Positions 36,031-45,091 of a stretch of 56,869 nt of DNA are shown in pieces (position 1 is the first letter of the stretch; the number at the start of each line of letters is the position of its first letter). The translations under genes and the position numbers were made by a program. Source of the stretch: a virus; the IMG/VR virus record IMGVR_UViG_3300030389_001641, positions 1 to 56,869 of that record; one strand, written 5' to 3'. The notes under the pieces were generated by a model, which ran no database searches, was not told where the DNA came from, and saw only the letters and a program-made list of their open reading frames with translations.

Positions 36031-36143
36031 ACTTTTATTGCAATGTAAATGCAAAGTGCAATGATAATAAGTTTACCATAATCTAAATCCCACTTTGTTC
36101 CTTCACCTTTGTCTTTAAAAAAAGTCATTATTCTAGTTATCAT
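36027..36143 (-). CDS. 38-residue membrane peptide
   Basis: ATG 36143 with GAAGGA eight bases upstream; a longer frame from 36230 would overlap the preceding gene. MITRIMTFFKDKGEGTKWDL and then one hydrophobic helix to the end (GKLIIIALCIYIAIKV). Last gene of the late unit after the endolysin region. Size and single helix suggest a small lysis-associated protein or antiholin; inferred. Confidence 0.65.
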   Translation of the reverse strand: MITRIMTFFKDKGEGTKWDLDYGKLIIIALCIYIAIKV

Positions 36144-36144
36144 G

Positions 36145-36360
36145 TTAAGTATCCTTCTCTTCTTCACTTGTTGCTGTACCGGGTATAACTTGACAATAAG
36201 GCTTTGCTTGAAAAACTGTAGGGAACTCAATAGCCTTGTTTGCTTTTTTTACAGCATCTTCAAAACAAGCATCCTTATTTGGAAAAAGCACATTACCCGT
36301 AATTACCATACATGATTGTGCATATACACTTCCGCAAAGTATCATGATGGACATCCACAT
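36145..36360 (-). CDS. Secreted small protein with signal peptide
   Basis: 71 residues. MWMSIMILCGSVYAQSCMVI starts with a short hydrophobic signal ending VYA (cleavage before Gln), followed by ITGNVLFPNKDACFEDAVKK, YCQVIPGTATSEEEKDT. Three Cys in the mature part could form disulphides. Position near the endolysin suggests an outer spanin-like or periplasmic lysis factor, but there is no clear lipobox or Pro-rich stretch. TAATG with the gene above. Confidence 0.65.
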   Translation of the reverse strand: MWMSIMILCGSVYAQSCMVITGNVLFPNKDACFEDAVKKANKAIEFPTVFQAKPYCQVIPGTATSEEEKDT

Positions 36361-36818
36361 TAATATTTTCCCATGTTAAAAACAGATCCTAAACCTGTTT
36401 TCATACCTATTTGAAGATCTTGTTTTTGATCCATAAGTTCATTCATTGATTTAATTGAATTACCGAAGGCACTTTCTCCTACATTACCAGATGTTGTAAG
36501 CACTCCCCCAGGATAATGAGAAAAACCCACATCTGGTTTACCAAAGGAATCTGCGATCGTATTAAATTGATCCATAGATAGACCTCCATATGGTTGAATA
36601 GCTCCCATAATCCCACCTTCCACAAAGTCTGGGAATGTTTCTTTTATCAATCCCATGAGTTCCTGTCTAAATGGTCCCATTTTCTCTTGACCATAAAAAC
36701 GAATAATCGGTTCGGTGATACTATTTAACATTCTAGGATCAAAACCCATCTGTGGTTGTCCAAAAAGTCCACCTAGTCCTTGTCTCATTTGCATCATTTG
36801 TCCGATTGTATAACTCAT
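36360..36818 (-). CDS. Hypothetical late protein (152 aa)
   Basis: Met/Gly/Gln-rich: MSYTIGQMMQMRQGLGGLFG, RMLNSITEPIIRFYGQEKMG, FRQELMGLIKETFPDFVEGG. Helical N-terminal half and flexible Gly/Ser-rich C-terminus. Located between endolysin and secreted protein at the end of the late unit; could be a minor internal virion protein. No family recognised. Confidence 0.65.
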   Translation of the reverse strand: MSYTIGQMMQMRQGLGGLFGQPQMGFDPRMLNSITEPIIRFYGQEKMGPFRQELMGLIKETFPDFVEGGIMGAIQPYGGLSMDQFNTIADSFGKPDVGFSHYPGGVLTTSGNVGESAFGNSIKSMNELMDQKQDLQIGMKTGLGSVFNMGKY

Positions 36819-36821
36819 GAT

Positions 36822-37292
36822 TTACTCCGACAGCTGGAAATGAGGTCCATCTATGAAAGGCCGTCTACCTTGACTACGTCTTAAATCAATATACTCGTTC
36901 ATAGCGTCTTCCATTGTTCCCTCAAAGTTTCTTAAATCTTTTATGTGCCACGCTGCACCCCATACAATGCCAACATCAAGTTCATCTGCAGCTTCTTTCA
37001 TGGCATCTGCTATATCATCATAAAGATTCAACTCCCACGACACACGGCCTTCAATATAACAAATTAAATCGACGGCGTGACTATATCCATCATCTTGAAT
37101 CAAATGTTTACTCGCCATTGTCTGGCTTGCGCCTTTTGCTAAAAGGACTTTTTGTTCCTCGATCGAACGGACTCCGCAGCTCACTCCGAAATCACACCTT
37201 GAAAGTTGTATGGCTTTTAAGACAGTGGAGTGTAGATCCTCTCTTACACCTTCTAATCGACTCATACTTCTCTTTGATAATTTAAAACTCAT
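36822..37292 (-). CDS. M15-type peptidoglycan peptidase (endolysin)
   Basis: 156 residues. Zinc motif SKHLIQDDGYSHAVDL (His63, Asp75), Trp-rich central part (VSWELNLYDDI, VGIVWGAAWHIKDLRNFEGT) and GPHFQLSE with the third ligand His151. This matches phage L-alanyl-D-glutamate or D-Ala peptidases of the M15C type, though the D-Glu/D-Ala choice cannot be made here. No signal peptide, so it needs the holin. Located after the ejection proteins, ATGA overlap with the 1040-residue protein. Confidence 0.85.
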   Translation of the reverse strand: MSFKLSKRSMSRLEGVREDLHSTVLKAIQLSRCDFGVSCGVRSIEEQKVLLAKGASQTMASKHLIQDDGYSHAVDLICYIEGRVSWELNLYDDIADAMKEAADELDVGIVWGAAWHIKDLRNFEGTMEDAMNEYIDLRRSQGRRPFIDGPHFQLSE

Positions 37293-40200
37293 GGCTGCCC
37301 CTTCCTATTCTGTAGCTGTTGAGCCAAAGCCAACGTTGCCGGGTCTGGTATTGTTATTGGATTAATCATACTAGCACTCGTTCCCGGTGCTGGTGGCATT
37401 ACGTTTGGTACTTGATTCACTACATCTTGCATTTGATCAAAAGTTCCTGTCATTCTTTGTTCTATTCCTTCGGGAGTGGTTAGTGAAGGTTTAGGAGTTG
37501 GAGGTTGATCTGTTGTTGTAACTCCTGCTGCACTTGCTTGGCCAATTGCTTCATAAACCATTTCTAGTCCTCTACCTATTTTGTCATATTCTCCTTGTCC
37601 TGGTCTAACTCCAGTTGGTCTAGTAACTAAATTTAGAAAGGATTTAGTTCTTAATAGTTTTGACATTACATATATACCACCAAAAGTGCTTAATGTAGTC
37701 AATGGATCCATGATAATACCAACGATACCAAGAGAAGTAGCAATTGTTGCAGGTGCTAATGCACCAAGTCCTTTGATAGGTTCTTGAGAAATTAAAGTTC
37801 CTACTCTTGAGAAGTCATACAATCCATCTACAACTTCTTTACCAAACATCTCGTTTAAAGTATCTCTTCCATAAGAATCTAATTTAGATCTTAGTCTACC
37901 AGCCGCTTTACCAGAAAAAACTGCTTCTACAAATTCTGCTGAAGTTGCGTCTGGTTCTCCCATAGAGGCTAACATTCTTGCCATAGACAAATCTTTTACT
38001 TGTTCCATAGAAGCACTATTTTTTCCTAATTTTTCCTTTGCTATGCGTATGGCATTAGCACCATTTTTTCTAAACACAGCATCAACTACTAAATCAGGAT
38101 CTTGTTGAGCAATTGCTCTTTCTATACCTTGTATAACATTTAACTTACTAAGATTTTTTTGTTCCCCCGCTAAACGATTTATTTCCAAAATTTGTTCTGT
38201 TAAGGGTCTATTGGACATGGCAGCTAAATCTGCTTCTGAGATTCTTTTACCCATACTTTGCATATCTTGTAATACTTTTACTGTATTATTGTAATCTTTT
38301 CCGAATAATATTTTACCTGTTTGACCTAAAGCATAAATATCTTCACTCACTTTTGCAGCATTGATATTTCCAAAAGCATCCTTTTGTCTAAAAAGTCTGT
38401 TTAAATATGTTGATGCCATTACTTCTCTGACAGATTCACTAGCAGAATCAAGATTTTGTCTAGCTACTCTTACTTCTTCTGCAAACTCAAGTGTGTTTTC
38501 AAATGACTTTTTGTAATGATTTTTTAGTGGATCATTTTCTGGTAATTTTTCTACTATCTCTTTCAAAGTAGTCTTATCTACTTTAATATCTGGAACTACA
38601 TCTAAATAATTTTTAGGTATAGGCAAAGAATCTTTTGAAGAAGGAACTACCGTTTTTAAAAAATTTTCTAATTCTAAACCACTACCAGGAACTATTAAAC
38701 CAAATTTAGGATCATACAATTCTTCAGGATTAAAATTAATTTGTTCTTTGTATTTTTGAAAAAGTTCTTTAGCATTCTTTTGTCTAAATTTAGAAACTCC
38801 CTCTTTATAAAAGTCACCTGCTTCTCTTAAATAATCAAACCCATCTGATATTTTTTTCTTTTCAATTTTTGATATTATTCTACCTGTAATAGGATCTCGA
38901 CCTGTTCTTAATAATTCTTTTGCTTTTGCTTCAGACTCTATAAAAGCGTCATCTATAGCTTTACTAAGAACATTTAAAATACCATCTTCTTGTGTTCCTA
39001 CTAAATCTTTATCAAAGGAGGCATGACGCAAAGCAGTTCTTATACTTTGCATAGTTTCGACATCAACAGGATTTTCTAATTTGTTAATTACTTGTCCTAA
39101 TCCTTTTTCTCTTAGTTGTAAGGCTCTCTGTTTATCTGCTAATTTATTAAAAGTAGCTTTAAAATTAGTTACATCAATAATTTGTCTACCTTCTAAAAGC
39201 TCATTCGCTTTTTTATAAAGAGCATTACTGTCCTCATCAAAAGTTCTTTTTGCTAGTTCTATGTTTTTTGCTACTATAGAAGCTCCTCTTGGCTCTGGTT
39301 CTCCAAACATTTTAATAAGTTTGTCTATTTCTTTATCTAACAAATTTTTCATATTTTTATTAGCTTGATCCATTAATTCTTTTGGAGAAGAATAAATTCT
39401 TTTTATATCCTCTTCTAAAGCATTTAATACTTGTTTTGTATCTACTTGTTTTGGAGATATTTTTTTCAATTCTTTAACAATAAATTGAGCATTTTTATTA
39501 GCCATAGCTGTATTTGGTAAAACACCCTCGTATATTGCTTGAAGTCTCCCTAAAATGGGAGAAGTGTTAGCTCCACGAACAGTGGGTCTAGCTCCCTCTG
39601 AAATAGCTTTTCTCATTAAAGCTCTAGCTTCATTAGCTTCAGGTCCCCCAGGTCCTTTTAAAAACCTAGACAAAGCAGAGTTAATAAACCTACCCGCACC
39701 TTCACCTGCAACACCTGCAATAGCTTCAAACAAAGCAGTGTTTCTTACGCTTCTTGAGTCTTGTGCTTGAACTTTTTGTGAATATTCTAATCCTTCATCA
39801 AACAAGTAACCTAATGCAGATCCACCACCAACTACTAGTGCGGCTAGAGGTAGTCCATATCCACTAGCTGCTAAAGAAGCAGCAATACCTCCCACTAAAG
39901 GCCCTCTTGCTTGAGAAAAAAATTCTACAAAATCTTGTTTTGTAAACTTCTCCTCATCTTCTATAGATAAGTTTCCAGAGTTAGGAAGATTGTATCTTTT
40001 CTTTGTTTCATAATCAATTTTGTCTAATTCAAGAACGTATCCTTTTTTTGGATCTTTAAAAAATTGATCATCACTAAACCCTGCCCTATTTAATCTTAAT
40101 TTATACTCTTCATCATTCTCTGCTTGAGCTAAATCTGCTCTAAGACCGATGTCTTTAACTCCAGATACGTCTATTTTTATTTCTGGTTCTTTAGGTTCAT

Positions 40201-40411
40201 CTTTAATGGGTTCTTTTTCTTTTTCAGCAAACAATCTTCTGTAATAATTAGATATATCTTCTTTTTGTGGAGATATGGCTGCTTGAGGAGAATCTTCGAT
40301 TATAGTTGAAAGATTATCCATGATGTATTTTTTTTCTTCATTAGTAGGAGTGTCACCCGCAATATTTACAAGTATCGGACCACTTCTTGTGTTTATTTGT
40401 ATTCTACCCAT
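37289..40411 (-). CDS. Large internal virion (ejection) protein, 1040 aa
   Basis: Largest gene in the window. Acidic/Lys-rich N-terminus (Glu/Lys region at 50-90), an Ala/Gly-rich hydrophobic stretch at about 165-205 (RGPLVGGIAASLAASGYGLP, LAALVVGGGSALGYLF) that could span a membrane, long helical central region and a hydrophobic patch near 935-960 (IATSLGIVGIIMDPLTTLST), Pro-rich end. Such giant helical proteins with membrane segments between tail and endolysin genes are typical podovirus ejection proteins (T7 gp15/gp16-like in role). No transglycosylase motif seen. Confidence 0.7.
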   Translation of the reverse strand: MGRIQINTRSGPILVNIAGDTPTNEEKKYIMDNLSTIIEDSPQAAISPQKEDISNYYRRLFAEKEKEPIKDEPKEPEIKIDVSGVKDIGLRADLAQAENDEEYKLRLNRAGFSDDQFFKDPKKGYVLELDKIDYETKKRYNLPNSGNLSIEDEEKFTKQDFVEFFSQARGPLVGGIAASLAASGYGLPLAALVVGGGSALGYLFDEGLEYSQKVQAQDSRSVRNTALFEAIAGVAGEGAGRFINSALSRFLKGPGGPEANEARALMRKAISEGARPTVRGANTSPILGRLQAIYEGVLPNTAMANKNAQFIVKELKKISPKQVDTKQVLNALEEDIKRIYSSPKELMDQANKNMKNLLDKEIDKLIKMFGEPEPRGASIVAKNIELAKRTFDEDSNALYKKANELLEGRQIIDVTNFKATFNKLADKQRALQLREKGLGQVINKLENPVDVETMQSIRTALRHASFDKDLVGTQEDGILNVLSKAIDDAFIESEAKAKELLRTGRDPITGRIISKIEKKKISDGFDYLREAGDFYKEGVSKFRQKNAKELFQKYKEQINFNPEELYDPKFGLIVPGSGLELENFLKTVVPSSKDSLPIPKNYLDVVPDIKVDKTTLKEIVEKLPENDPLKNHYKKSFENTLEFAEEVRVARQNLDSASESVREVMASTYLNRLFRQKDAFGNINAAKVSEDIYALGQTGKILFGKDYNNTVKVLQDMQSMGKRISEADLAAMSNRPLTEQILEINRLAGEQKNLSKLNVIQGIERAIAQQDPDLVVDAVFRKNGANAIRIAKEKLGKNSASMEQVKDLSMARMLASMGEPDATSAEFVEAVFSGKAAGRLRSKLDSYGRDTLNEMFGKEVVDGLYDFSRVGTLISQEPIKGLGALAPATIATSLGIVGIIMDPLTTLSTFGGIYVMSKLLRTKSFLNLVTRPTGVRPGQGEYDKIGRGLEMVYEAIGQASAAGVTTTDQPPTPKPSLTTPEGIEQRMTGTFDQMQDVVNQVPNVMPPAPGTSASMINPITIPDPATLALAQQLQNRKGQP

Positions 40412-42994
40412 TTACTGACCCATTAAAGTCATACTGATTGGCTTTCCATCTTTATCATATCCCAAATCAAAGATAGGCATATTTTCTTGAGAAAAACCCC
40501 CTTGACCTCCCAAATCAAAAACACCTCTTCTTTTTTGTTCTTCTTTTATAAAATCAAGACCTGTGCCTTCATATCCTGCTACTTTAGGAACTCTAGCAAG
40601 ATTACTAGCGATTGAATCAAAACTTTGTATGGATTGTCTTTGTTTTTTTAATAGTAAAGATATAGCACTATCTATTTTTGCATTAACTCTTTCTTTCGAA
40701 GTTAAATTAATGCTAAATTTACCATTTGCATCTTCTTGTATTAGTCCTCCAAAGAAAGGTTTTATGATATTAAGTAAAACATCTCTATCAGAAATAGAGT
40801 TTGCAGATTGTGTGTTTCCAATGGCAACACTTGTTATATCACCTAAAGCAGATAACATAATATCCTCTATTTGAGCTTGAGTATCATATTTTTTATCCAC
40901 TTGCACACCAAAGAACGTAGCTCCTTTAGTAAAAACATCCCCACTAAATCCTTTAAAACCTCTTGCAAAAGGTGCTGTTTTTGGATCATTTACAAGTTTT
41001 TTAACTTCGTCAAAAATACCAATTGCTCTTACTGCATCCTCTGCTTGATTGATTAAACCTCTAGCTTCTTCTGCTTGAGAAATTACTCCAGAAGCCTTTG
41101 CGGGATCTATTTCTTCTGCACCAAAAAGTTCAGCATAATCTTTTAAACCTTTAATTGAAGCTAAACTTTCCATAGAAGAAGCATACTTCATTCTATCTGC
41201 CATGCTTAACTCTATGTGTGAACCTGGGGCATGATATTTTTTATTTTTTCCTGGTCTTGGATCAGTAAAGCCTTCACTACCCACAACATATAAATCAAAA
41301 TTTCTCATATCTGATCTTAATTGAGCTTTTTCAGCCGCTTCACCTTCTAATCCATATTTAAAAGCAGCTAAAGCAATTTGACGATCAAAAGCGGCTTTAT
41401 CAGCGTTATCTTTCATAAATAAATCAACACCTTTTTCAAGTCCTTTAGCTATATTTGTTAATCCATTAGGACTTTCTCCCGCAGCTATGGCAAAACCCAT
41501 CTTCGCAATAGCTAATCCCTTGTTCATCCCCTCATATTCTGGAGCTTGACTCACAAATTCTTCCATCAACGATTTCATATCTGTTTTTGTGGTTTCTTGA
41601 ACAACTTGATCAGCTATGGCCGCTTTCTCTGATTCTTCAGTATTTTCTTTATTTATTTTTTCTTTTAAAATAGCAGAAACTTTTTCAGAGCTTGATCCAA
41701 TTGGTTCAAAACCTTTCATTTTTTCTGGATCAAGCAACGAAGCCATTTGATTTTGTTTTTGTTCAAATTGATTTTCTTGATCCACTTGTCTTTGTAATTC
41801 TTGTACTGAATCTTCTTTTTTTTGTTCTTTTCTAAAAGCGGGTAAAGCCTCCATAGACGCTCTATCTGCTTGTTGAATATCGTCTATTTTTTTCTGAAAT
41901 TCACTCTCTCTAAAAGCGGGTAAAGCCTCCATAGACGCTCTATCTGCTTGTTGAATCTGTTCTTCTTGTTGATTTCGTCTAATATTATCAATCATAGCTT
42001 GAATTTCATTTTCACTTATTTGAGATTGAGTTATCATATCTTCCATAGATGAAATTTCAGGTTGTCTAAAACCTTCAGGATTAAGAACAGAAAAGGCTTG
42101 GTCAGTAGGCCCAGTTGTTGGAAAAGATCCAGTAAACTCTAATTCAGTGTCTTCTCCTTTAGCTCTTGGTTTAACACCATAACTATATTCTGGCCCTGAC
42201 AACTCCACATCAGGAACTGTTTCTCCCGACATTCTACCTTTCATATCTGGAGTTAATTGACGCAAATAATCCATTGCATCTCCACCAACATCTCCAAAAA
42301 TCTCTCTTATTTGTGCTTCTGCAGCAAGAGGCAATGTTAGAATTCCTTCTCCTATTCTGCCTCTGCCTATGCCAATAGAATTTAAATAATCCATTAGCCT
42401 AGAATTTTGTATCCCCAACTCTCCTCTTCTTTTTGCATCACTATATGCTTGAAAAGCATCAGACGCACCAGCATCTGCTCCAACAAGTTTTCTAGTAAAA
42501 TCAGAAATACTAGTGACGGGAACACTTGGTCCTTTTCTGTCAATTAATTCTTGTTTTATTTCTTGAGTCATTTTGTTTACTTTTGGAGATGTTGCATCCA
42601 CAGATTGATAACCAACAAGAGAACCATTTCTAAAAACAGCGTATCCTCTTTCACCTAGTTTTTCTGAAACAACTGTCGTTCCTCTTTGTGCAGAGGTTCT
42701 AGCTGCTATTTCATCTGGATCTAATGGTACTTCTTTTTTACCAGATAAAGAAGCTCCTATTTTATCCATAAAACTACCGGGTCTTACAGTAAGTTCTGGT
42801 AATTGAATGCTTTTTACCGCATCTAACAGTTGAACAATCGATCCTACTGATCCCGGTAACTGAACATTCCCACCATTATCAAACCTTTGAACCTCGTTCA
42901 TTAGTTCTGGTGAGGATGCCATGATCCCCGCAACTTGATTTAAGTTATCTCTTGCCGGTCTTTTTTTAAATAATTTTCTGTTAGATACTATCAT
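40412..42994 (-). CDS. Internal virion protein, 860 aa, with 48-bp repeat
   Basis: Largely helical, Ala/Glu/Lys/Gln-rich. The N-terminus has NGGNVQLPGSVGSIVQ; a coiled-coil section around residues 340-440 holds a perfect internal duplication (ADRASMEALPAFRE twice). A mid part with AKMGFAIAAGESPNGLTNIA resembles phage virion-protein text that precedes membrane-interacting helices. Adjacent to the 1040-residue protein; the two probably form the internal core or ejectosome. Overlaps the 333-residue gene by ATGA. Confidence 0.65.
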   Translation of the reverse strand: MIVSNRKLFKKRPARDNLNQVAGIMASSPELMNEVQRFDNGGNVQLPGSVGSIVQLLDAVKSIQLPELTVRPGSFMDKIGASLSGKKEVPLDPDEIAARTSAQRGTTVVSEKLGERGYAVFRNGSLVGYQSVDATSPKVNKMTQEIKQELIDRKGPSVPVTSISDFTRKLVGADAGASDAFQAYSDAKRRGELGIQNSRLMDYLNSIGIGRGRIGEGILTLPLAAEAQIREIFGDVGGDAMDYLRQLTPDMKGRMSGETVPDVELSGPEYSYGVKPRAKGEDTELEFTGSFPTTGPTDQAFSVLNPEGFRQPEISSMEDMITQSQISENEIQAMIDNIRRNQQEEQIQQADRASMEALPAFRESEFQKKIDDIQQADRASMEALPAFRKEQKKEDSVQELQRQVDQENQFEQKQNQMASLLDPEKMKGFEPIGSSSEKVSAILKEKINKENTEESEKAAIADQVVQETTKTDMKSLMEEFVSQAPEYEGMNKGLAIAKMGFAIAAGESPNGLTNIAKGLEKGVDLFMKDNADKAAFDRQIALAAFKYGLEGEAAEKAQLRSDMRNFDLYVVGSEGFTDPRPGKNKKYHAPGSHIELSMADRMKYASSMESLASIKGLKDYAELFGAEEIDPAKASGVISQAEEARGLINQAEDAVRAIGIFDEVKKLVNDPKTAPFARGFKGFSGDVFTKGATFFGVQVDKKYDTQAQIEDIMLSALGDITSVAIGNTQSANSISDRDVLLNIIKPFFGGLIQEDANGKFSINLTSKERVNAKIDSAISLLLKKQRQSIQSFDSIASNLARVPKVAGYEGTGLDFIKEEQKRRGVFDLGGQGGFSQENMPIFDLGYDKDGKPISMTLMGQ
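41831..41956 (-). repeat. Perfect 48-bp direct repeat, 78-bp period
   Basis: Bases 41831-41878 and 41909-41956 are identical over 48 positions. The period of 78 keeps the frame of the 860-residue protein. Perfect identity points to a recent slippage or recombination event. Confidence 0.95.
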
Positions 42995-43992
42995 GAACTA
43001 AATAACCCACCATTAAAGTAACCAGATTGTTGAAGTCCACCCAGACCCAAACCTAGACCCGCTATTTGTGACATAGGACTTGGTGGAGGCTGATACGTTG
43101 TTCCATAAGTTGTAGAGGTTGAAGGAACACCAGATAACATATCGGCATAAAAACCTAGTTGTCTGTATGGCTCCATCTGTCTGTTCATTAGATTTGTTCT
43201 ATACGCATCAAGACCCGCTTGATTGTATTGTCTTTCCAGACCACCATATCCCGCTAACATTCCTAAATCACCCATCATAGCTCTTTGTTGAGCTTCACCC
43301 AACGCTGATTGTGCTAATCCAGATTTAGTCATGCCCCCTGCCAAAGAACCAATACCTTGACCCAAAGCACCATATAATCTACCCGCACCTTGTAATCTTC
43401 TTTGTTGAGCTTCAAAAGCTCTTTGAGCTTGATCTTGAGCTTGACGAAAACCAGTAGACCTAAGTCTAGCAGCTAAATTTGACGCTCTGTCAGAATAATC
43501 ACGAGCTAACTCTCTGTCCGCAACGGCAGCTCTACTACCACCAAATGCACCCGCACCTACTGCACCCGCATCAAGTTTTTGTTGTTGAATATCTTGTTGC
43601 CTAGCTAAATCTTTTTCTGTTTCTTTAATGACATCTTCTGTATAAGGATCCATAAATCCTTTGTAGGAAGTTGGATCATATGTCTTCATGGAAGCACCAA
43701 TGGTTGGAATACCTAACGCACTATAATCAAGAGCTTTGTTATAAGCATCGATACCCGTACCTATAGTATCTGATCCTGCCTGCATCATAGGAAGGTAAGA
43801 ACCCACCCCCGCATAAGCTTTTTGTATGGCAGCCTTCTCGCCTTCCGATAAGTCAGCTAATTCAATGTCAGCAGGAACAAAATTCTTTTTTGAATCTAAG
43901 AAAAGTGCTTCTGCTTCGGCTAGTATATCTTTTTTAGCTTTTTCCTCATAACCGGGAAGCTTCTTCATTTGTATTTGTGTATATGTTGACAT
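42991..43992 (-). CDS. Internal virion / ejection protein (333 aa)
   Basis: Contains MDPYTEDVIKETEKDLARQQ, DIQQQKLDAGAVGAGAFGGS, RAAVADRELARDYSDRASNL: the PYT..V......D......... AVGAGAFGGSR signature of a family common in marine podoviruses between tail and ejection genes. Ala/Gly/Gln-rich, helical, with a Pro-rich end (TTYQPPPSPMSQ). Probably an internal protein released with DNA. TAATG and ATGA junctions. Confidence 0.75.
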   Translation of the reverse strand: MSTYTQIQMKKLPGYEEKAKKDILAEAEALFLDSKKNFVPADIELADLSEGEKAAIQKAYAGVGSYLPMMQAGSDTIGTGIDAYNKALDYSALGIPTIGASMKTYDPTSYKGFMDPYTEDVIKETEKDLARQQDIQQQKLDAGAVGAGAFGGSRAAVADRELARDYSDRASNLAARLRSTGFRQAQDQAQRAFEAQQRRLQGAGRLYGALGQGIGSLAGGMTKSGLAQSALGEAQQRAMMGDLGMLAGYGGLERQYNQAGLDAYRTNLMNRQMEPYRQLGFYADMLSGVPSTSTTYGTTYQPPPSPMSQIAGLGLGLGGLQQSGYFNGGLFSS

Positions 43993-44738
43993 TAGGCCAT
44001 CCTTGAAAATTGATTTTGTAAAGCATACATCCTAGCAGCACCTTTGGCTCGATCACCACCACCTAGTCCTTCGACAGCATCTGTTCTCATGACAAACTCA
44101 CCATCGGATAATTTAGCTTCTTGAACTTTTCTACCATTTTGATAAATCCCCGCATCAATACTATCAGAGGTCTTGGTTCCAGGACCTTGGATAAAACCTC
44201 CTTCTCTTGCACGTACAGGAATAGGACGATCATATCTACCAGTAAATGGGTCTAGCATACCTTGAAAAACTTGCCCCTCGTAATCTGGAAGAGTTTCCAT
44301 ATCTGCTGCAGCAAATTGAGGCGGTGGATCTTGTTTCTCTCCCAAAGCACCAAAGATACCATAGAGCGTTGCAGCTTGTGTGGCTGCTTTAAATGGATCA
44401 TCTTTTATTCTGTCCAAAATTCCTTTAGACCCTAACTTTTCCATACTTCTCCTGTCGGCTTCTTTAATCAATTGTCTCTTAGCAACATCTGACAACCCAT
44501 CAGTAGCAGCTTTTGTTTTACCACCTGTTCCCAAAACTTGTCCAATATCACCAAAAGAACCAATGCCAAGAGCTTTTCCTGCCACTCCTCCCAACATAGC
44601 ATCTCTTGCAGCTTCACCAATACTTTTCTTTCCAGAGGCTAAAGAAGCAATGCCTGTAAGTAGTCCAACAGGACCAAGAAAACCTAAGATGCCCCCTCCA
44701 CCTACAGATCCAAATATCTTACCTAAAGCTTCAAACAT
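43992..44738 (-). CDS. Gly-rich virion protein with SDGEFV motif
   Basis: 248 residues. Hydrophobic Gly-rich N-terminus (FGSVGGGGILGFLGPVGLLT) like a membrane-inserting helix, charged middle and C-terminal GGFIQGPGTKTSDSIDAGIY, KLSDGEFVMRTDAVEGLGGG. The GPGT.TSDSI.A.....G..V....L..GEFV....AV pattern occurs in many phage internal virion or tape-measure-like proteins. Likely part of the ejectosome. AAGGAG six bases before the ATG. Confidence 0.75.
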   Translation of the reverse strand: MFEALGKIFGSVGGGGILGFLGPVGLLTGIASLASGKKSIGEAARDAMLGGVAGKALGIGSFGDIGQVLGTGGKTKAATDGLSDVAKRQLIKEADRRSMEKLGSKGILDRIKDDPFKAATQAATLYGIFGALGEKQDPPPQFAAADMETLPDYEGQVFQGMLDPFTGRYDRPIPVRAREGGFIQGPGTKTSDSIDAGIYQNGRKVQEAKLSDGEFVMRTDAVEGLGGGDRAKGAARMYALQNQFSRMA

Positions 44739-44756
44739 TCATCTCTCCTTAATTTT

Positions 44757-44776
44757 AAACATCTTAGCAGATGTTT
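44757..44776. promoter_or_regulatory. Hairpin between two virion genes
   Basis: AAACATCT (44757-44764) and AGATGTTT (44769-44776), perfect 8-bp stem with a TAGC loop, in the 59-base gap before the 248-residue gene, ending 18 bases upstream of its ATG. No T-run on either strand. Possibly an RNA processing or translational control element. Confidence 0.5.
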
Positions 44777-44797
44777 CTTTAAATTACTATAGGGTCG

Positions 44798-45091
44798 TTA
44801 CGTTGTAACTGTCACAGATCCCACTGACCCTGTACCTACATTCGTTGCGGGGTGAGGCTTGTTAGATTCTGTTATCTTAACGAAACCACCATGATTAAAT
44901 ATAGCTCCTACCTCTAATCCTTGATCGTGATTTTTTAAAGTAGTAAACGTCATTTCAGAAGATCGACCCTCACCAGGATTTTGTATTTGTGTTAAATACA
45001 AAGCAAAAGATTGAACAATCTGGTTCATATAGTCCTTGGTATATTGGTCTGGTGGAGACGGGAAAAAGGGTAAAGCAAGATTTCTAGCCAT
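44798..45091 (-). CDS. Small virion-associated protein (97 aa)
   Basis: Start at ATG 45091 (MARNLALPFFPSPPDQYTKD), overlapping the TerS stop by 8 bases; a longer upstream frame would overlap TerS by 38 bases. Continues YMNQIVQSFALYLTQIQNPG and GAIFNHGGFVKITESNKPHP, ending GSVGSVTVTT. The LP.PP..Y....M...V..F......Q..NPG pattern is a known small phage structural type; the VTVTT end matches the 4209-4514 protein. Neck or tail role likely. Confidence 0.7.
   Translation of the reverse strand: MARNLALPFFPSPPDQYTKDYMNQIVQSFALYLTQIQNPGEGRSSEMTFTTLKNHDQGLEVGAIFNHGGFVKITESNKPHPATNVGTGSVGSVTVTT

Noticed and set aside
36039-36064. Bidirectional terminator between polA and the last late gene
   Set aside because: ATTGCA/TGCAAT arms are short, the loop is long and there is no T-run, so I do not call it.
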